Assembly: GCF_023283895.1 (NCBI RefSeq) | Contig: NZ_JAKILB010000006.1 | Location: forward strand, 186,001 to 250,000 | Direction of reading: 5' to 3' | DNA: 64,000 nucleotides | Source: Shewanella pneumatophori | Lineage (GTDB): Bacteria > Pseudomonadota > Gammaproteobacteria > Enterobacterales > Shewanellaceae | In this document: in pieces, positions 63,754-64,000 of the stretch | How the letters are laid out: each line of letters begins with the position of its first letter | How positions within the stretch are numbered: position 1 is the stretch's first letter | The notes under the pieces: model-generated | Database searches by the model: none | What the model saw: the letters and a program-made list of their open reading frames with translations, nothing else | What the model was told of the DNA's origin: nothing | Position numbers and translations under genes: made by a program

Positions 63754-63789
63754 CAAAAGCCGCGGTGAGGTGGCTCACGGCGGCTTTTG
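63754..63789. terminator. Strong hairpin between DUF3010 and the Lys/Ala-rich gene
   Basis: CAAAAGCCGC pairs with GCGGCTTTTG and GTGAG with CTCAC across one mismatch, loop GTGG. On the minus strand it ends in a T-run and can terminate the last gene. Confidence 0.8.
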
Positions 63790-63822
63790 ATATTCAGCAT
63801 GTATTGGCTACAAGCTAATTGC

Positions 63823-64000
63823 TTAATCTTCTGGTGTGTCTTGTAGCTTAGATTTAGGTTTTCTAAGCATTGGCGCGTCACCAACATCAATACCGGTTGC
63901 AAAGCGTTTATCGCGATTTGCGGCAGCTTTTGCTGCTGACTTTTTCTTCGCGCTTGCAGCTTTCTTTTTCGCCGCAGCGGCTGGCTTGGCTTTATGTTTG
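63823..64000 (-). CDS. Lys/Ala-rich protein, C-terminal end (partial)
   Basis: A minus-strand frame open to the window edge ends with TAA at 63823. The 59 visible codons encode KHKAKPAAAAKKKAASAKKK, then SAAKAAANRDKRFATGID and VGDAPMLRKPKSKLQDTPED. Such K/A-rich tails occur on histone-like proteins, RNA helicases and topoisomerases, where they bind nucleic acid. The identity of the gene cannot be told from the tail. A strong terminator follows it. Confidence 0.6.
   Translation of the reverse strand, partial: KHKAKPAAAAKKKAASAKKKSAAKAAANRDKRFATGIDVGDAPMLRKPKSKLQDTPED

Noticed and set aside
1..64000. CRISPR arrays or complete insertion sequences
   Set aside because: No regularly spaced direct repeats of 24-40 bases and no transposase-like protein were found.

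Overview
The window looks like chromosome of a marine gammaproteobacterium, most probably Shewanella. The evidence is an intact oleABCD long-chain olefin cluster, a pst-phoU operon with very long PstC and PstA permeases, Shewanella/Vibrio-type small genes (yajD, ygjP, DUF1289, DUF3010, RraB-like, amphi-Trp), an OXA beta-lactamase beside LysR/TSUP genes, and integron attC sites of Vibrio type. This is judged from sequence recall only; no database search was possible.

Layout. 1-1.9 kb: tail of a DUF885 protein, then ppiC, a GNAT acetyltransferase, an S4 RNA-binding protein and an RraB-like protein. 1.9-3.9 kb: a NERD nuclease-like protein fused to kinase-like domains lacking catalytic residues. 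3.9-8.6 kb: two LysR regulators around a TSUP permease, a class D beta-lactamase and a crotonase. 8.7-9.0 kb: a MITE-like element with 16-bp inverted ends. 9.2-16.4 kb: a diguanylate cyclase, GcvR, then pstC-pstA-pstB-phoU behind a clear Pho box. 17-22.6 kb: BCCT transporter, yajD, DUF1289 protein, a coiled-coil lipoprotein and a methyltransferase. 22.8-27.8 kb: oleA-oleB-oleC-oleD. 27.9-32.7 kb: DsbB-like protein with a 51-residue DUF5993 partner, small secreted/cytosolic proteins, LysE exporter, cupin, MscS channel. 33-38.7 kb: an internally duplicated surface lipoprotein with a TonB-dependent receptor. 38.9-42.6 kb: GST, pseudouridine synthase, phosphohexomutase. 42.8-45.1 kb: a WYL-type regulator in a two-gene unit with a second, divergent FtsZ. 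45.1-57.6 kb: SslE/AcfD-like M60 metalloprotease, avtA, sbcDC, M23 endopeptidase. 57.9-64 kb: acetyltransferase and unknowns, then a small integrase-less integron cassette array (two attC sites, minus strand) carrying a HEPN-nuclease gene and a membrane protein, then a Cys-rich protein downstream of a possible Fur box, ygjP, DUF3010 and the end of a Lys/Ala-rich protein.

Functional units: phosphate uptake and its signalling (pst-phoU), hydrocarbon synthesis from fatty acyl-CoA/ACP (ole), nutrient uptake through the lipoprotein/TonB receptor pair, DNA end processing (sbcDC), and cell-wall work (M23, M60). The most unusual items are the WYL-FtsZ2 pair, the HEPN cassette in an attC cluster lacking an integrase, and the NERD/tandem pseudokinase protein. 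No tRNA, rRNA, CRISPR array or complete insertion sequence was recognised.
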